Shown: positions 1 to 7,949, numbered from the stretch's first letter. The stretch: DNA of 21,581 bases from DATIJJ01 sp039936115 (GCA_039936115.1 JBDTIZ010000197.1:1-21581), one strand, 5' to 3'. Program-made: numbers and translations. The notes: a model not told the origin generated them from the sequence alone.

Positions 1-1440
1 AAATTCACCTTTTACCGCAGGTCCATAATGACTGAAGACGTGATGCAATAATCCAGTACCCGATGTCATCGTCAAAAATTCAGTGTGGAAGCCAATCAAA
101 GCACGCGCTGGAATCACATAATCCAAACGAACACGACCTTTGCCATCTTGTACCATGTTTTTCAAATCGCCACGACGAGCACCCAGTTTTTCCATGAGAG
201 AGCCTTGATGCGCAGTCTCGATGTCAACAGCCATGGTTTCGTAAGGTTCGTGTAATTCACCGTCGACTATTTTCGTAATAACTTCAGGGCGAGATACTGC
301 CAATTCAAAACCTTCACGTCGCATGTTTTCAATCAAAATAGAAAGATGCAATTCACCGCGACCTGATACCTTAAATTTGTCAGGATCTACCGTGTCTTCT
401 ACTCTTAATGCAACGTTATGCAGTAATTCCTGATCAAGACGTTCGCGAATTTTTCGAGTCGTGACAAATTTACCTTCACGTCCAGCGAACGGCGAAGTAT
501 TGACCTGGAATGTCATGCTGACTGTCGGTTCATCAACGCTTAATGGCGTTAATGCTTCAACAGCAGAAGGATCGCACAATGTGTCAGAAATTTTCAATGC
601 ATCAATACCGGTGATTGCAACAATATCACCCGCATTTGCCATGCCAACTTCGCTGCGCTCCAAGCCTAAATACTCTAAGACCTGTAAAATACGTCCTGAA
701 CGCGTTTTGCCTTCGCGATCGATGACAGTCACTTGCATATTGGTTTTTGCTTGACCGCGTTTGATTCGGCCAATGCCGATCATCCCGACATAGCTTGAAT
801 AATCCAGTGTGCTAATTTGCATTTGGAATGGGCCATTTGGATCAACATCCGGTGGCGATACATGTTTCACAATAGTTTCAAACAATGGATTCATGTTATC
901 ACTCGCATCTTCTAGGTTGAGTTTTGCGTAACCCAGTAATGCTGAGGTGTAAACGATAGGGAAATCTAATTGTTTATCAGTTGCGCCTAAACGATCAAAT
1001 AAATCAAAGACTTGATCCACAACCCAATCAGGTCGTGCGCCTGGGCGATCAATTTTGTTAATGACAACAATAGGATTTAAACCTTGATCGAATGCTTTTT
1101 GTGTCACGAATCGTGTTTGTGGCATAGGACCGTCGACCGCATCCACGAGTAACAACACAGAATCAACCATCGATAATATACGTTCCACTTCACCGCCAAA
1201 GTCCGCGTGCCCAGGGGTATCCACGATATTGATACGATAATCGCCCCATATCAGTGCAGTGTTTTTAGCTAGAATGGTAATACCGCGTTCACGTTCCAGA
1301 TCATTGCTGTCCATGATGCGTTCGATATTATTAGTCTTTTTAGATAAGCTGGACGTTTGTTGTAACAGCTTGTCTACTAAGGTAGTTTTGCCATGATCGA
1401 CATGGGCAATAATCGCTATATTTCGTAATTGTTCAGACAC
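1..1440 (-). CDS. typA: BipA/TypA ribosome-associated translational GTPase, C-terminus cut by window edge
   Basis: Reading the minus strand from a GTG at 1440-1438 gives 480 uninterrupted codons to base 1. The protein opens with the translational GTPase G1 motif AHVDHGKTT (residues 12-20), followed by the G2 stretch RERGITI, the G3 motif DTPGHAD and the G4 motif NKID. EF-G-like domains follow, with RGELHLSILIENMRREGFE and the BipA-type stretch PYETMAVDIE. BipA is usually about 600 residues, so roughly the last 120 are missing, including most of its unique C-terminal domain. BipA binds the 70S ribosome and aids 50S assembly and growth under stress or cold. The GTG start is chosen because the G1 motif follows at the usual distance; an AGGT lies about 10 nt upstream. 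In E. coli it is a divergent neighbour of glnA; here an accessory block separates the two. The family call is firm. Confidence 0.96.
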   Translation of the reverse strand, partial: MSEQLRNIAIIAHVDHGKTTLVDKLLQQTSSLSKKTNNIERIMDSNDLERERGITILAKNTALIWGDYRINIVDTPGHADFGGEVERILSMVDSVLLLVDAVDGPMPQTRFVTQKAFDQGLNPIVVINKIDRPGARPDWVVDQVFDLFDRLGATDKQLDFPIVYTSALLGYAKLNLEDASDNMNPLFETIVKHVSPPDVDPNGPFQMQISTLDYSSYVGMIGIGRIKRGQAKTNMQVTVIDREGKTRSGRILQVLEYLGLERSEVGMANAGDIVAITGIDALKISDTLCDPSAVEALTPLSVDEPTVSMTFQVNTSPFAGREGKFVTTRKIRERLDQELLHNVALRVEDTVDPDKFKVSGRGELHLSILIENMRREGFELAVSRPEVITKIVDGELHEPYETMAVDIETAHQGSLMEKLGARRGDLKNMVQDGKGRVRLDYVIPARALIGFHTEFLTMTSGTGLLHHVFSHYGPAVKGEF

Positions 1441-1567
1441 GTTAGTTATACCTGATGTTATTCAAAAATGGCCTGTATGGTACCTGAATTAGCAACTTTT
1501 TGCTAATAACTAATTCACTTATGTAATTGAACGCAGTCACAATTGTGGGTGTTGGCTCTTCGATAGA

Positions 1568-1664
1568 GAGGCCGAACACATAGGTTCGCCCCTACACAGG
1601 GATAAAACTAGCGGCGATATATATCTTTTGTAGGGGCGAACCTATGTGTTCGCCCTGCGGCCTC
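1568..1664. repeat. Paired inverted copies of the GGCGAACACATAGGTTCGCC repeat (REP/MITE-like)
   Basis: CCGAACACATAGGTTCGCCCC lies at about 1572-1592 and its reverse complement at about 1631-1654. Shorter outer arms GAGGCC (1568-1573) and GGCCTC (1659-1664) also pair, so the whole 97 bp can fold back on itself around a short AT-rich centre. The same repeat occurs at 5947-5976 and 21133-21170. It fills most of the gap between typA and the next minus-strand gene and marks the left edge of the accessory block. No transposase is visible. Confidence 0.85.
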
Positions 1665-1681
1665 ATTATACAAATGATTTT

Positions 1682-2509
1682 TTAGAGCTTTGGATGCCAA
1701 TCAAAAACAGCACCCCGATCAGCGTCTTGCATATTCCCCAATTCAGCAGGACGTCGATAGACGGAGCGTGCTAATTCTGATGCTGCATTTTTATAATCAT
1801 CGTCAGTATAGCTCTTATGCTTATATTGATCGTTGTTAGTTGCATCGGAAAGCATTGTCAATGCTGCAAGGACTTCAATCTTTGCTTTTGATTTCTTTAG
1901 ATCGTCATCGGTTATTGCAGCCACCGCTTTTTCTTTAAGAGCAACTCTTTTTTCCAAGACTTGTATGCGTGCTTGAGCAAGCATTTTAGCTTTTTGAATT
2001 TTATCTATTTCACTCGGGCCTTTGTCAAAAGAAGTTTTTTTATGCGCTGTCAATGCTTCCGCAAACATATCGCTACAATGGGTAATCATAGTAAGTTCTC
2101 TAGCCTCAAGCGCTGTTTTGCATGCTTGATCTAGCATCATTTTATAGGCAGATATCGCGCTTGAATTTTCGTACGTAGAGAGCGATAGAATTAAAGAGGA
2201 TGGCTTTTTCTTCGCTGTCTCAACTCTGCTAACAAAATTTTTAAATTCTTGAATATGGGTACGATAATTTTTTAAACCAGATTCACTTTTAATAAGACTA
2301 GCTAGGTTCGCGAATTCTTGCTTCAACGAATCAATAAATGATAAAGACTTAAATTCTACTTCTTCAACAATCTGTTCCGCAGCAGGCTTGAGTAAGCCTA
2401 ATTTTTCAACGAGAGAATCTAGAAATTGATTCGTCTCCTGTTTTGCTTGTTGAACTTGATCAAGTAGCGTTTTTGAACGATCTGGTGAGGTGCTTTTTTT
2501 TCCAAACAT
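1682..2509 (-). CDS. Unrecognised helical/coiled-coil protein, candidate secreted effector
   Basis: This is a 275-residue protein without a recognised domain, signal peptide or membrane segment. It is rich in Lys, Glu, Ala and Leu and probably almost all helical. Residues 160-253 resemble the C-terminal region of the 822-residue protein encoded just upstream: SFDKGPSEIDKIQKAK (160-175) against SFNNTPNEKDVIKKAR, and YTDDDYKNAASELA (234-247) against YTTSDLLAAKSELA. The two genes therefore look like partial paralogues. The start is the ATG at 2509, with GAGAG upstream. It lies 144 nt after the 822-residue gene on the same strand; that gap contains strong hairpins, so co-transcription is uncertain. 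No PmrA-like box of its own was seen. A Dot/Icm effector role is inferred only from the neighbour and the C-terminal similarity. Confidence 0.8.
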   Translation of the reverse strand: MFGKKSTSPDRSKTLLDQVQQAKQETNQFLDSLVEKLGLLKPAAEQIVEEVEFKSLSFIDSLKQEFANLASLIKSESGLKNYRTHIQEFKNFVSRVETAKKKPSSLILSLSTYENSSAISAYKMMLDQACKTALEARELTMITHCSDMFAEALTAHKKTSFDKGPSEIDKIQKAKMLAQARIQVLEKRVALKEKAVAAITDDDLKKSKAKIEVLAALTMLSDATNNDQYKHKSYTDDDYKNAASELARSVYRRPAELGNMQDADRGAVFDWHPKL

Positions 2510-2568
2510 GAGGAGTCTCTCAATTTCAACTACAATTATTTGTTCATACCGTTAGAATTAAAAAATAT

Positions 2569-2641
2569 AAGTTGGGCTGAATGTATGAGCCCAACTTGTC
2601 GGATAATTATTGGGCTTCATCGATGCTCGATTCAGCCCAAT
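2569..2641 (-). terminator. Tandem GGGCT/AGCCC hairpins, likely transcription terminator or attenuator
   Basis: Hairpin 1 has a 10-bp perfect stem, AAGTTGGGCT (2569-2578) with AGCCCAACTT (2588-2597). On the minus strand it is followed by ATATTTTTTAATTC, a T-rich run fitting a rho-independent terminator for the 822-residue gene. Hairpin 2 pairs ATTGGGCT (2609-2616) with AGCCCAAT (2634-2641) and contains an inner stem ATCGA/TCGAT. The outer arms TTGGGCTGAAT (2571-2581) and ATTCAGCCCAA (2630-2640) are also complementary, so mutually exclusive folds are possible. The two hairpins lie between two paralogous genes on the same strand. Confidence 0.65.
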
Positions 2642-2653
2642 GTAAATGCAGTA

Positions 2654-5122
2654 CTAATTGAACATTCCTGGTGTATTATCATCGCTCTTATCAAGGTCAT
2701 GGTCATCTTCATTCTCTTGTGGCTTCTTCATGCCCGCAGACCGAGAGTAGAGGGATGATGCTGCCAGTGCTAATTCTGATTTTGCTGCTAACAGATCAGA
2801 TGTTGTATACCCGTTGGTTTGCAAATCTTTATTCTCCAGTGCATCAAGGTAGTTTATGCGAGCGGCTGTTGCCCCTTCTACTTTAGCTTTCGCTTCTAGG
2901 GAAGCCAGTCTTACTTTAGCTAATTCTCGGGCTTTTTTAATAACATCTTTTTCATTTGGAGTGTTATTAAAAGAACTTTTTGAACGTTCGGACAAGCTAG
3001 TACCTTTTTCTTCTTCCACTTTTTGTTTAGCGGCGAGTATTGCTTCTTCACGTTTCATAGCGTCTGCTTTTGCTTTTTCTTCCTTAGCTAAGCGTGCTTT
3101 TTCTACCTGTTCTGCTTCTTTGGTAGCTTTATCTATCTGCGCATGAACTTTTGCAGTTTCAGCTGCCTCTGCTGCTTTTGCCTCAGCTGCTTTTTGCACG
3201 AGCAGGTCTTGTTGTCGTTTCATTTCAGCTTCTGCCGCTTTAGCTCTTTTCTCAGCAGCTATTTCTTGTTCACGTACAGCTTTATCTACCCTCTCTTTTT
3301 CTAGGCGTTGTTTTTCCAACTGCTTAGTTGATTCCGCAGCTGCTTTTTGCCGCTCTTTATCTGCGATCTTATCTAGAGCTTGTTGTTTATCACGGACAGC
3401 TTTTTCTTGCTTGTCTTTATCTTGCGCAGCTTTTTTTGCTAAAGCATTTGCTGAAGCAAGATCAGAATCTAATGTTTTAATAAAAGAAGTTAATTTGTTT
3501 CCGTAAGCGGATTTATCTCCATTACTTTTGCTAAATGCATCGGATACGATTTTGCTAAATTCCTCTTCACGTAGTTTTGCTTGTTTTATATTGAGTGCGC
3601 TTAAAGCAACTAACTTCTGATCAGCGTCCTGTTCTTTTTCAAGAATCGGGTTAGCTGAAACGCGATGTTGTAAAAGGCTAGAGACTAAGGTGTAAACGCT
3701 CTCAATAGGAAACAAATCTCTAATGAGAAGAGATTGTATAGCCATAGATCGGAGATTTTTTGTGTATTCATTTAATTCTTCGATGCTTTCATGCTTTCCT
3801 CGAGCGAGTAATTTTAGCACGGTCTTCGTTTTGGATATCGTTGCCTGAATTGCTGGAACGATGGCTTCCAATTTCTCGTAGGCTTCAAGATGAATATCTA
3901 AAGCAGTTTGTGTGTTTTCTTTAATAGCCAAATCCGATTTGAGTTTTTTTGATAACAAAACAATTTCCATCGCTATTATTTTTTCTTCGCTTGAACCACT
4001 GATGGTGACGCCTGGAACCGTTTCCTTTTCTAATCCTAAGCTAGCTAATGTTTCATCAATAAAAAGATTGGTGTTTTCTTGCGCCAATTTAATTTTTTGG
4101 CCAAGGATAGTTGCATCTCCTTGAAGTTTTTCATTAATTTTCGTTTGTGTCGAAATTCTATCCTCAAGCTTATGTATTCTGATGTTCAAGAGGCGAAGCT
4201 TATCGCTGTGAAAGCTTTGCTGATCTACTTCTGCAAAAACAGCAGCATTTTCAGTTTGTAGCTGTGCGGATAGTTCTTGATGGTTTTCAAATAATGAGCA
4301 AAGTGCGAGGGACTTTTCCTGTATAGCCGCGTGCTTTGAGTTTTTTTCGTCCCGTAGACGCTTACTAATTCTTGCTTTCTCTTCTTGTGCTTTTTGAAGG
4401 CGAGCTTCTGATAATTCAGAAAGATATGCATCAACCTTGGCTAATTCATTTTTAAGAGCTGCGAAAGGACATTGTGAAACGGCACTGTAAAGGCTTTTTA
4501 CGTTGTTTGACGTAGAGATAGCTGTGAAGTTAATTTCAAGGGCGCTAAAGGCTGAAACGCGCTTTGAAATTTCTTCGGTTCTTACAAGAGTAGAAATTTG
4601 TATTAGTTCGCATAGCGATCCAGTCGCTTGTTTGAATGCATTCGTTGCGAATCTGTTACGGTCCAAAATACTATCTTCTTTTTCCTCTTGGATAGTTAAT
4701 AGAGCATAACCAATATTTTGAACTTCATTACGAGTAGGCTGAATGGATAATATGTGTTCTATTAAATTTTGTGCTGCAGTTATTCGTTCTTTAGTTGTGT
4801 TGCCGATTTTTTCTAGTTCTTCTTGGATATGAGTCTCAACAGCTGCAATAGCTTTCGAAACTTCTTCCTTTTCTTTTTGTCTTGCTATTTCTTCTTGTTG
4901 TTTTCCTATTAGGATATTATCCGCGATTGCTGCTTTCATTACCATATCTTCATTGTTCTGATCAATGGTATGAAAATGAGTGCGAATATAGTCTTGTAAC
5001 TCTGAAATATCCATTCTATCAAAGTTATCGCTCATGTCTTTAGCTTCTTCGTTTTGAGCAGCTGGATGAGGGATATGGGGGTCGCGATCTTCTTTTGAGT
5101 CAAGTGGTCTTTGTTCTTGCAT
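2654..5122 (-). CDS. Large coiled-coil protein, candidate Dot/Icm-type effector behind a PmrA-like promoter
   Basis: This is an 822-residue protein without recognised catalytic motifs, signal peptide or membrane segment. Residues 75-715 are mostly helical. From about 555 to 715 there is a highly charged Lys/Glu/Ala/Gln stretch resembling a long TolA- or myosin-like coiled coil (for example KQLEKQRLEKERVDKAVREQ). Residues 716-795 resemble the C-terminal region of the next gene downstream. The tail is acidic (QENEDDHDLDKSDD), which resembles the glutamate-rich E-block often found near Dot/Icm secretion signals. The start is the ATG at 5122 with GAGG upstream; Met30 is a weaker alternative. About 50 nt upstream on the same strand is a tandem CTTAA-N6-CTTAA box with a TATTAT -10. 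Similarity to TolA or cytoskeletal proteins would be compositional, so no function is assigned. The gene is certain as an ORF; the effector role is inference. Confidence 0.85.
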   Translation of the reverse strand: MQEQRPLDSKEDRDPHIPHPAAQNEEAKDMSDNFDRMDISELQDYIRTHFHTIDQNNEDMVMKAAIADNILIGKQQEEIARQKEKEEVSKAIAAVETHIQEELEKIGNTTKERITAAQNLIEHILSIQPTRNEVQNIGYALLTIQEEKEDSILDRNRFATNAFKQATGSLCELIQISTLVRTEEISKRVSAFSALEINFTAISTSNNVKSLYSAVSQCPFAALKNELAKVDAYLSELSEARLQKAQEEKARISKRLRDEKNSKHAAIQEKSLALCSLFENHQELSAQLQTENAAVFAEVDQQSFHSDKLRLLNIRIHKLEDRISTQTKINEKLQGDATILGQKIKLAQENTNLFIDETLASLGLEKETVPGVTISGSSEEKIIAMEIVLLSKKLKSDLAIKENTQTALDIHLEAYEKLEAIVPAIQATISKTKTVLKLLARGKHESIEELNEYTKNLRSMAIQSLLIRDLFPIESVYTLVSSLLQHRVSANPILEKEQDADQKLVALSALNIKQAKLREEEFSKIVSDAFSKSNGDKSAYGNKLTSFIKTLDSDLASANALAKKAAQDKDKQEKAVRDKQQALDKIADKERQKAAAESTKQLEKQRLEKERVDKAVREQEIAAEKRAKAAEAEMKRQQDLLVQKAAEAKAAEAAETAKVHAQIDKATKEAEQVEKARLAKEEKAKADAMKREEAILAAKQKVEEEKGTSLSERSKSSFNNTPNEKDVIKKARELAKVRLASLEAKAKVEGATAARINYLDALENKDLQTNGYTTSDLLAAKSELALAASSLYSRSAGMKKPQENEDDHDLDKSDDNTPGMFN

Positions 5123-5172
5123 GGTAGAAACCTCGTTTAATTTTGTATAAAAAATGCATAGTTAGGTCAACA

Positions 5173-5205
5173 ATAATACTCACTTAATATTAAGGTTTTA
5201 TTAAG
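5173..5205 (-). promoter_or_regulatory. PmrA-like box and -10 for the 822-residue gene
   Basis: Read on the minus strand from 5205, the sequence is CTTAATAAA-AC-CTTAATATT (5205-5186), a tandem repeat with 11-bp period. After 7 nt comes TATTAT (5178-5173), a good -10. The published PmrA consensus in Legionella is cTTAATatT in tandem with a 2-nt spacer. There is no convincing -35, as expected for a promoter needing a response regulator bound at that position. The start codon follows about 50 nt after the -10. Confidence 0.75.
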
Positions 5206-5224
5206 ACCCAAGAGGTTTTTATCT

Positions 5225-5258
5225 CTTAATAAAACCTTAAGATTCAATCCTGTACTAT
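5225..5258 (+). promoter_or_regulatory. PmrA-like box and -10 for the 348-residue gene
   Basis: On the plus strand CTTAATAAA-AC-CTTAAGATT (5225-5244) is followed after 8 nt by TACTAT (5253-5258), a plausible -10, and the start codon lies about 37 nt further on. It is the mirror image of the box at 5186-5205. The 17-bp perfect inverted repeat 5190-5206/5224-5240 is explained by these two outward-facing boxes, not by a terminator. Confidence 0.75.
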
Positions 5259-5295
5259 GGTCTAAGTCTATAAAAGGATCTGCGGAGAAAGGATT

Positions 5296-6342
5296 ATGAC
5301 AAGCGCCAGGAAGGAAGTATCAGAGACCGACATACCTTATAAAGTAATCTGCCAAATACTTGCTATGGTGACTGACAATATTACTGAGCATGCTCGTTAT
5401 TATCAAAACCTTATGCAACGTCCCTGCAAAATCTCCTTGTCATTGGATGAAAGTGATATCGAACCTATCGATATGCAAGCAGATACAATCCGAACAACAA
5501 TGCGTTTGCCCAGAGAGCAGTTAAAGCTCGATCATATTATCAAACACTTGGCGGCTGATCCTGATATAAAACATTTACAGGGCCAACGTGTTGCTCAAAA
5601 AGACTTGGCGGAATTTCTACAGGTTAAAATTGTGTCGCTGTATTTAAAAGGCGGTCTTTTATATGATCGTTCGATTGAAGGCTTAAGCGGAAGTTTTTTT
5701 CCTGAAACATATGAGCAGTTATTTGCAGTGTTAGGCAATAAAAAAACATCCAACCATAATACATTAATGTTTCATTGGTTTAGAGTTTTAAACTATGAAC
5801 CTTGGTTGATGTGCAGCATGGCAGCTAGGCGATTAATGGAGCGGACGCTTCCAAAAAAGTTGAGTTCATCGGGTCGGGCTGTATTTAGACCGTCATCGAG
5901 CGTTGAAGAAAAAAATGTAGCTAAGGTTAGTGGGTCATATAGGGAGGACGAACACATAGGTTCGCCCCCACAAAAGCCCTCGAGTCCTGGGTCAACTGCC
6001 TCAGCACTATCTATGTTAAGCGCAGCCTCATCAACTACATCAGGTAGTACGGATTCAATAGGCCTGGGGCAGCATCCCAATTCATTGCAGAATTCACGCG
6101 CCTCAGTGCAAGGTGATCGCGATTTGGCTCAGACTGATAAAATTATTTACGATAAGCGGGTGCTGAAAAATTATTATCAAGCACCCACTGCGCAAGATAA
6201 ATCCAGCCTGCAAAAAAAAGCGTATCGACCTTCATCACATACATTTAATTATCAACACACTATGAAGACAGCAAGCAATCTGGGCGCGGCGGCATACGAT
6301 GCGGCATCGGGTTTAGTCGGTAGCTTAAAAAATATATTTTAA
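5296..6342 (+). CDS. Unrecognised protein, candidate PmrA-regulated effector, with an in-frame palindromic repeat
   Basis: This is a 348-residue protein that I do not recognise. It has no signal peptide and no clear membrane segment. Residues 1-190 look like a folded, mixed helical region (RLPREQLKLDHIIKHLAADP; FHWFRVLNYEPWLMCSMAAR). Residues 195-275 are low-complexity and rich in Ser, Thr and Ala (STASALSMLSAASSTTSGST), probably disordered. The C-terminus NLGAAAYDAASGLVGSLKNI may form an amphipathic helix. Residues 218-227 (DEHIGSPPQK) are encoded by a copy of the dispersed palindromic repeat, sitting at the edge of the low-complexity linker. The start ATG has a strong GGAGAAAGG ribosome site. 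A PmrA-like box stands in front of it, and it diverges from the 822-residue gene. The effector role is inferred from the promoter and from the lack of any housekeeping similarity. Confidence 0.85.
   Translation: MTSARKEVSETDIPYKVICQILAMVTDNITEHARYYQNLMQRPCKISLSLDESDIEPIDMQADTIRTTMRLPREQLKLDHIIKHLAADPDIKHLQGQRVAQKDLAEFLQVKIVSLYLKGGLLYDRSIEGLSGSFFPETYEQLFAVLGNKKTSNHNTLMFHWFRVLNYEPWLMCSMAARRLMERTLPKKLSSSGRAVFRPSSSVEEKNVAKVSGSYREDEHIGSPPQKPSSPGSTASALSMLSAASSTTSGSTDSIGLGQHPNSLQNSRASVQGDRDLAQTDKIIYDKRVLKNYYQAPTAQDKSSLQKKAYRPSSHTFNYQHTMKTASNLGAAAYDAASGLVGSLKNIF
5947..5976 (+). repeat. In-frame copy of the dispersed palindromic repeat inside a gene
   Basis: These 30 bases match the repeat at 21133-21170 (reverse complement) at 28 of 30 positions; the core is CGAACACATAGGTTCGCC. 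It starts exactly on a codon boundary (codon 218) and encodes DEHIGSPPQK without a stop or frame change. Confidence 0.85.
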
Positions 6343-6424
6343 ATGGCATAGCAGCGAGCCAATTTCATAGGCTAGAATACGCCGACCGAATTTTAAAAAT
6401 CCCTTTCTACACGGAGCGTATTCC

Positions 6425-7831
6425 ATGCTTGCCACTATAAAAAAAATGCTAGACGAACATCATGTTGAATTTGTTGATTTACGTTTTTGTGATTTGCGCG
6501 GCAAAGAACACCATGTGACCATTCCTACTAACAAAGCTGATGATGCTTTTTTTCAACACGGTAAAGTCTTTGATGGTTCATCCATCGTTGGCTGGTGCAT
6601 AATTAACAAGTCTGATTTGGTTTTAAAGCCCGATGTCAGTACTGCCATTATCGATCCTTTTTGCGAAATTCCGACCATGAATATCCGTTGTGATATTTTT
6701 GACCCAGTCACTAAACAAGCTTATGCACGCGATCCACGCGCAGTTGCTAAGCGCGCAGAAGTTTTTTTAAAAGACTCTGGTATTGCGGATGTCTGTTATT
6801 TTGGACAAGAAGTTGAATTTTTTATTTTTGATGATGTGCGTTGGGATTTAGCCATGAATGGTTGCTTCTATGAGCTTGATTCAAATGAAGCGGCTTGGAA
6901 CAGCGGTACGACGATGGAAGAAGGAAATATGGGGCATCGTCCACGCGTAAAAGGCGGTTACTTCCCCGTTCCACCAGTAGATTCCTCGCATGATTTGCGA
7001 TCGACAATGTGTAAAACATTGATGGAAGTCGGTTTGTTGCCTGAAGTGCATCATCATGAAGTTGCCACCGGTAACCAGAATGAAATCACCACTCGTTACA
7101 GTACATTATTGGTGAAAGCAGATGAGATGCTGGTCTTTAAATATGTGCTGCATAATGTTGCAAACTCATTCGGCAAAACGGTCACGTTTATGCCAAAACC
7201 GATGGTGGGTGATAACGGTAGTGGGTTGCATTGCCATCAATCTCTCGCTACGGGTAAGAAAAATTTATTTTCAGGCGATGCTTATGCGGGTTTGTCAGAC
7301 ATGGCGCTGTATTATATCGGCGGTATAATCAAGCACTCGCGTGCGTTATGCGCATTCACTAATCCCTCGACGAATAGTTACAAACGTTTAGTTCCTGGTT
7401 TTGAAGCGCCAGTGACGATGGTTTATTCAGAAAGCAATCGTTCTGCGGGTATTCGAATTCCGCATGTGTTTAGTGAAAAAGAAAAACGTATTGAAGTGCG
7501 TTTTCCCGATGCATTAGCGAATCCGTATTTAGCATTTTCAGCGATGTTAATGGCGGGTCTGGATGGTATTAAAAATAAAATTCATCCTGGCGATGCGGTT
7601 GATGAGGATCTGTATCACTTATCGCCAGAAAGAGTGAAAACATTACCTAGCCTGTGTTCTTCTTTGGAACAGGCGTTGGATTGTTTGGAAGCGGATCACG
7701 ATTTCTTGTTGGCGGGCAATGTGTTTAATTCTGATATCATCAAATCTTATATTCACATTAAGCGTGAAGAAGTGACCCGATTGAATATGACCACGCATCC
7801 GGTGGAATTTGATATGTATTACAGTGATTGA
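6425..7831 (+). CDS. glnA: Glutamine synthetase type I (GSI)
   Basis: This 468-residue protein catalyses glutamate + NH3 + ATP to glutamine + ADP + Pi as a cytosolic dodecamer. Residues fall at the classical enterobacterial numbering: metal ligands E129, E131, E212, E220, H269 and E357; substrate residues R321, E327, R339 and R359. Family blocks are NMGHRPRVKGGYFPVPPVDS (168-187), HHHEVATGNQNEI (209-221), MPKPMVGDNGSGLHCHQSL (256-274) and NPSTNSYKRLVPGFEAPV (313-330). The adenylylation tyrosine is present at Y397 in DLYHLSPE, so control by GlnE-type adenylylation is likely. The start ATG has GGAG 8-9 nt upstream; TAGAAT at 6373-6378 is a possible -10. No ntrB/ntrC follows. In E. coli, glnA is divergent from typA; here the two flank the accessory block. 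Confidence 0.98.
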   Translation: MLATIKKMLDEHHVEFVDLRFCDLRGKEHHVTIPTNKADDAFFQHGKVFDGSSIVGWCIINKSDLVLKPDVSTAIIDPFCEIPTMNIRCDIFDPVTKQAYARDPRAVAKRAEVFLKDSGIADVCYFGQEVEFFIFDDVRWDLAMNGCFYELDSNEAAWNSGTTMEEGNMGHRPRVKGGYFPVPPVDSSHDLRSTMCKTLMEVGLLPEVHHHEVATGNQNEITTRYSTLLVKADEMLVFKYVLHNVANSFGKTVTFMPKPMVGDNGSGLHCHQSLATGKKNLFSGDAYAGLSDMALYYIGGIIKHSRALCAFTNPSTNSYKRLVPGFEAPVTMVYSESNRSAGIRIPHVFSEKEKRIEVRFPDALANPYLAFSAMLMAGLDGIKNKIHPGDAVDEDLYHLSPERVKTLPSLCSSLEQALDCLEADHDFLLAGNVFNSDIIKSYIHIKREEVTRLNMTTHPVEFDMYYSD

Positions 7832-7879
7832 TTTTGTAAGACTATTTTTGCAAATGCACACTGTCGCCCGCGCGCTGCA

Positions 7880-7910
7880 CTGTCACCCCGCACTTGTTGC
7901 GGGGTGACAG
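7880..7910. repeat. Palindromic repeat, CCCCGCACTTGTTGCGGGG family
   Basis: A 13-bp perfect stem CTGTCACCCCGCA (7880-7892) pairs with TGCGGGGTGACAG (7898-7910) around CTTGT. It lies 50 bases after glnA and 40 before the exonuclease gene. It may protect or end the glnA transcript, but no clear T-run follows. The same hairpin recurs at 8901-8920, 9478-9500, 12401-12420 and 12494-12514 with variations. Confidence 0.85.
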
Positions 7911-7949
7911 TTTGATACCACAAGAGAAACATTGCACGGAACACCACCC

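Noticed and set aside
461..754. Plus-strand open frame of 97 codons
   Set aside because: It is antisense to the clear typA gene and has no family resemblance.
2671..4709. Several open frames opposite the 822-residue gene
   Set aside because: They mirror the biased Lys/Glu/Ala codons of the coiled-coil gene, lack ribosome sites and show no protein-like features.
2654..5122. TolA or cytoskeletal (myosin-like) protein
   Set aside because: The resemblance is only the Lys/Glu/Ala coiled-coil composition. There is no N-terminal membrane anchor and no TolA domain III, and no tol/pal genes are nearby.
5190..5240. 17-bp perfect inverted repeat taken as a bidirectional terminator
   Set aside because: It lies between divergent start codons, not gene ends, is AT-rich, and is fully explained by two outward PmrA-like boxes with -10 elements.
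7832..7949. Possible tRNA or small RNA between glnA and the exonuclease gene
   Set aside because: The only fold is the palindromic repeat hairpin; there is no cloverleaf, TTC arm or conserved tRNA base pattern.
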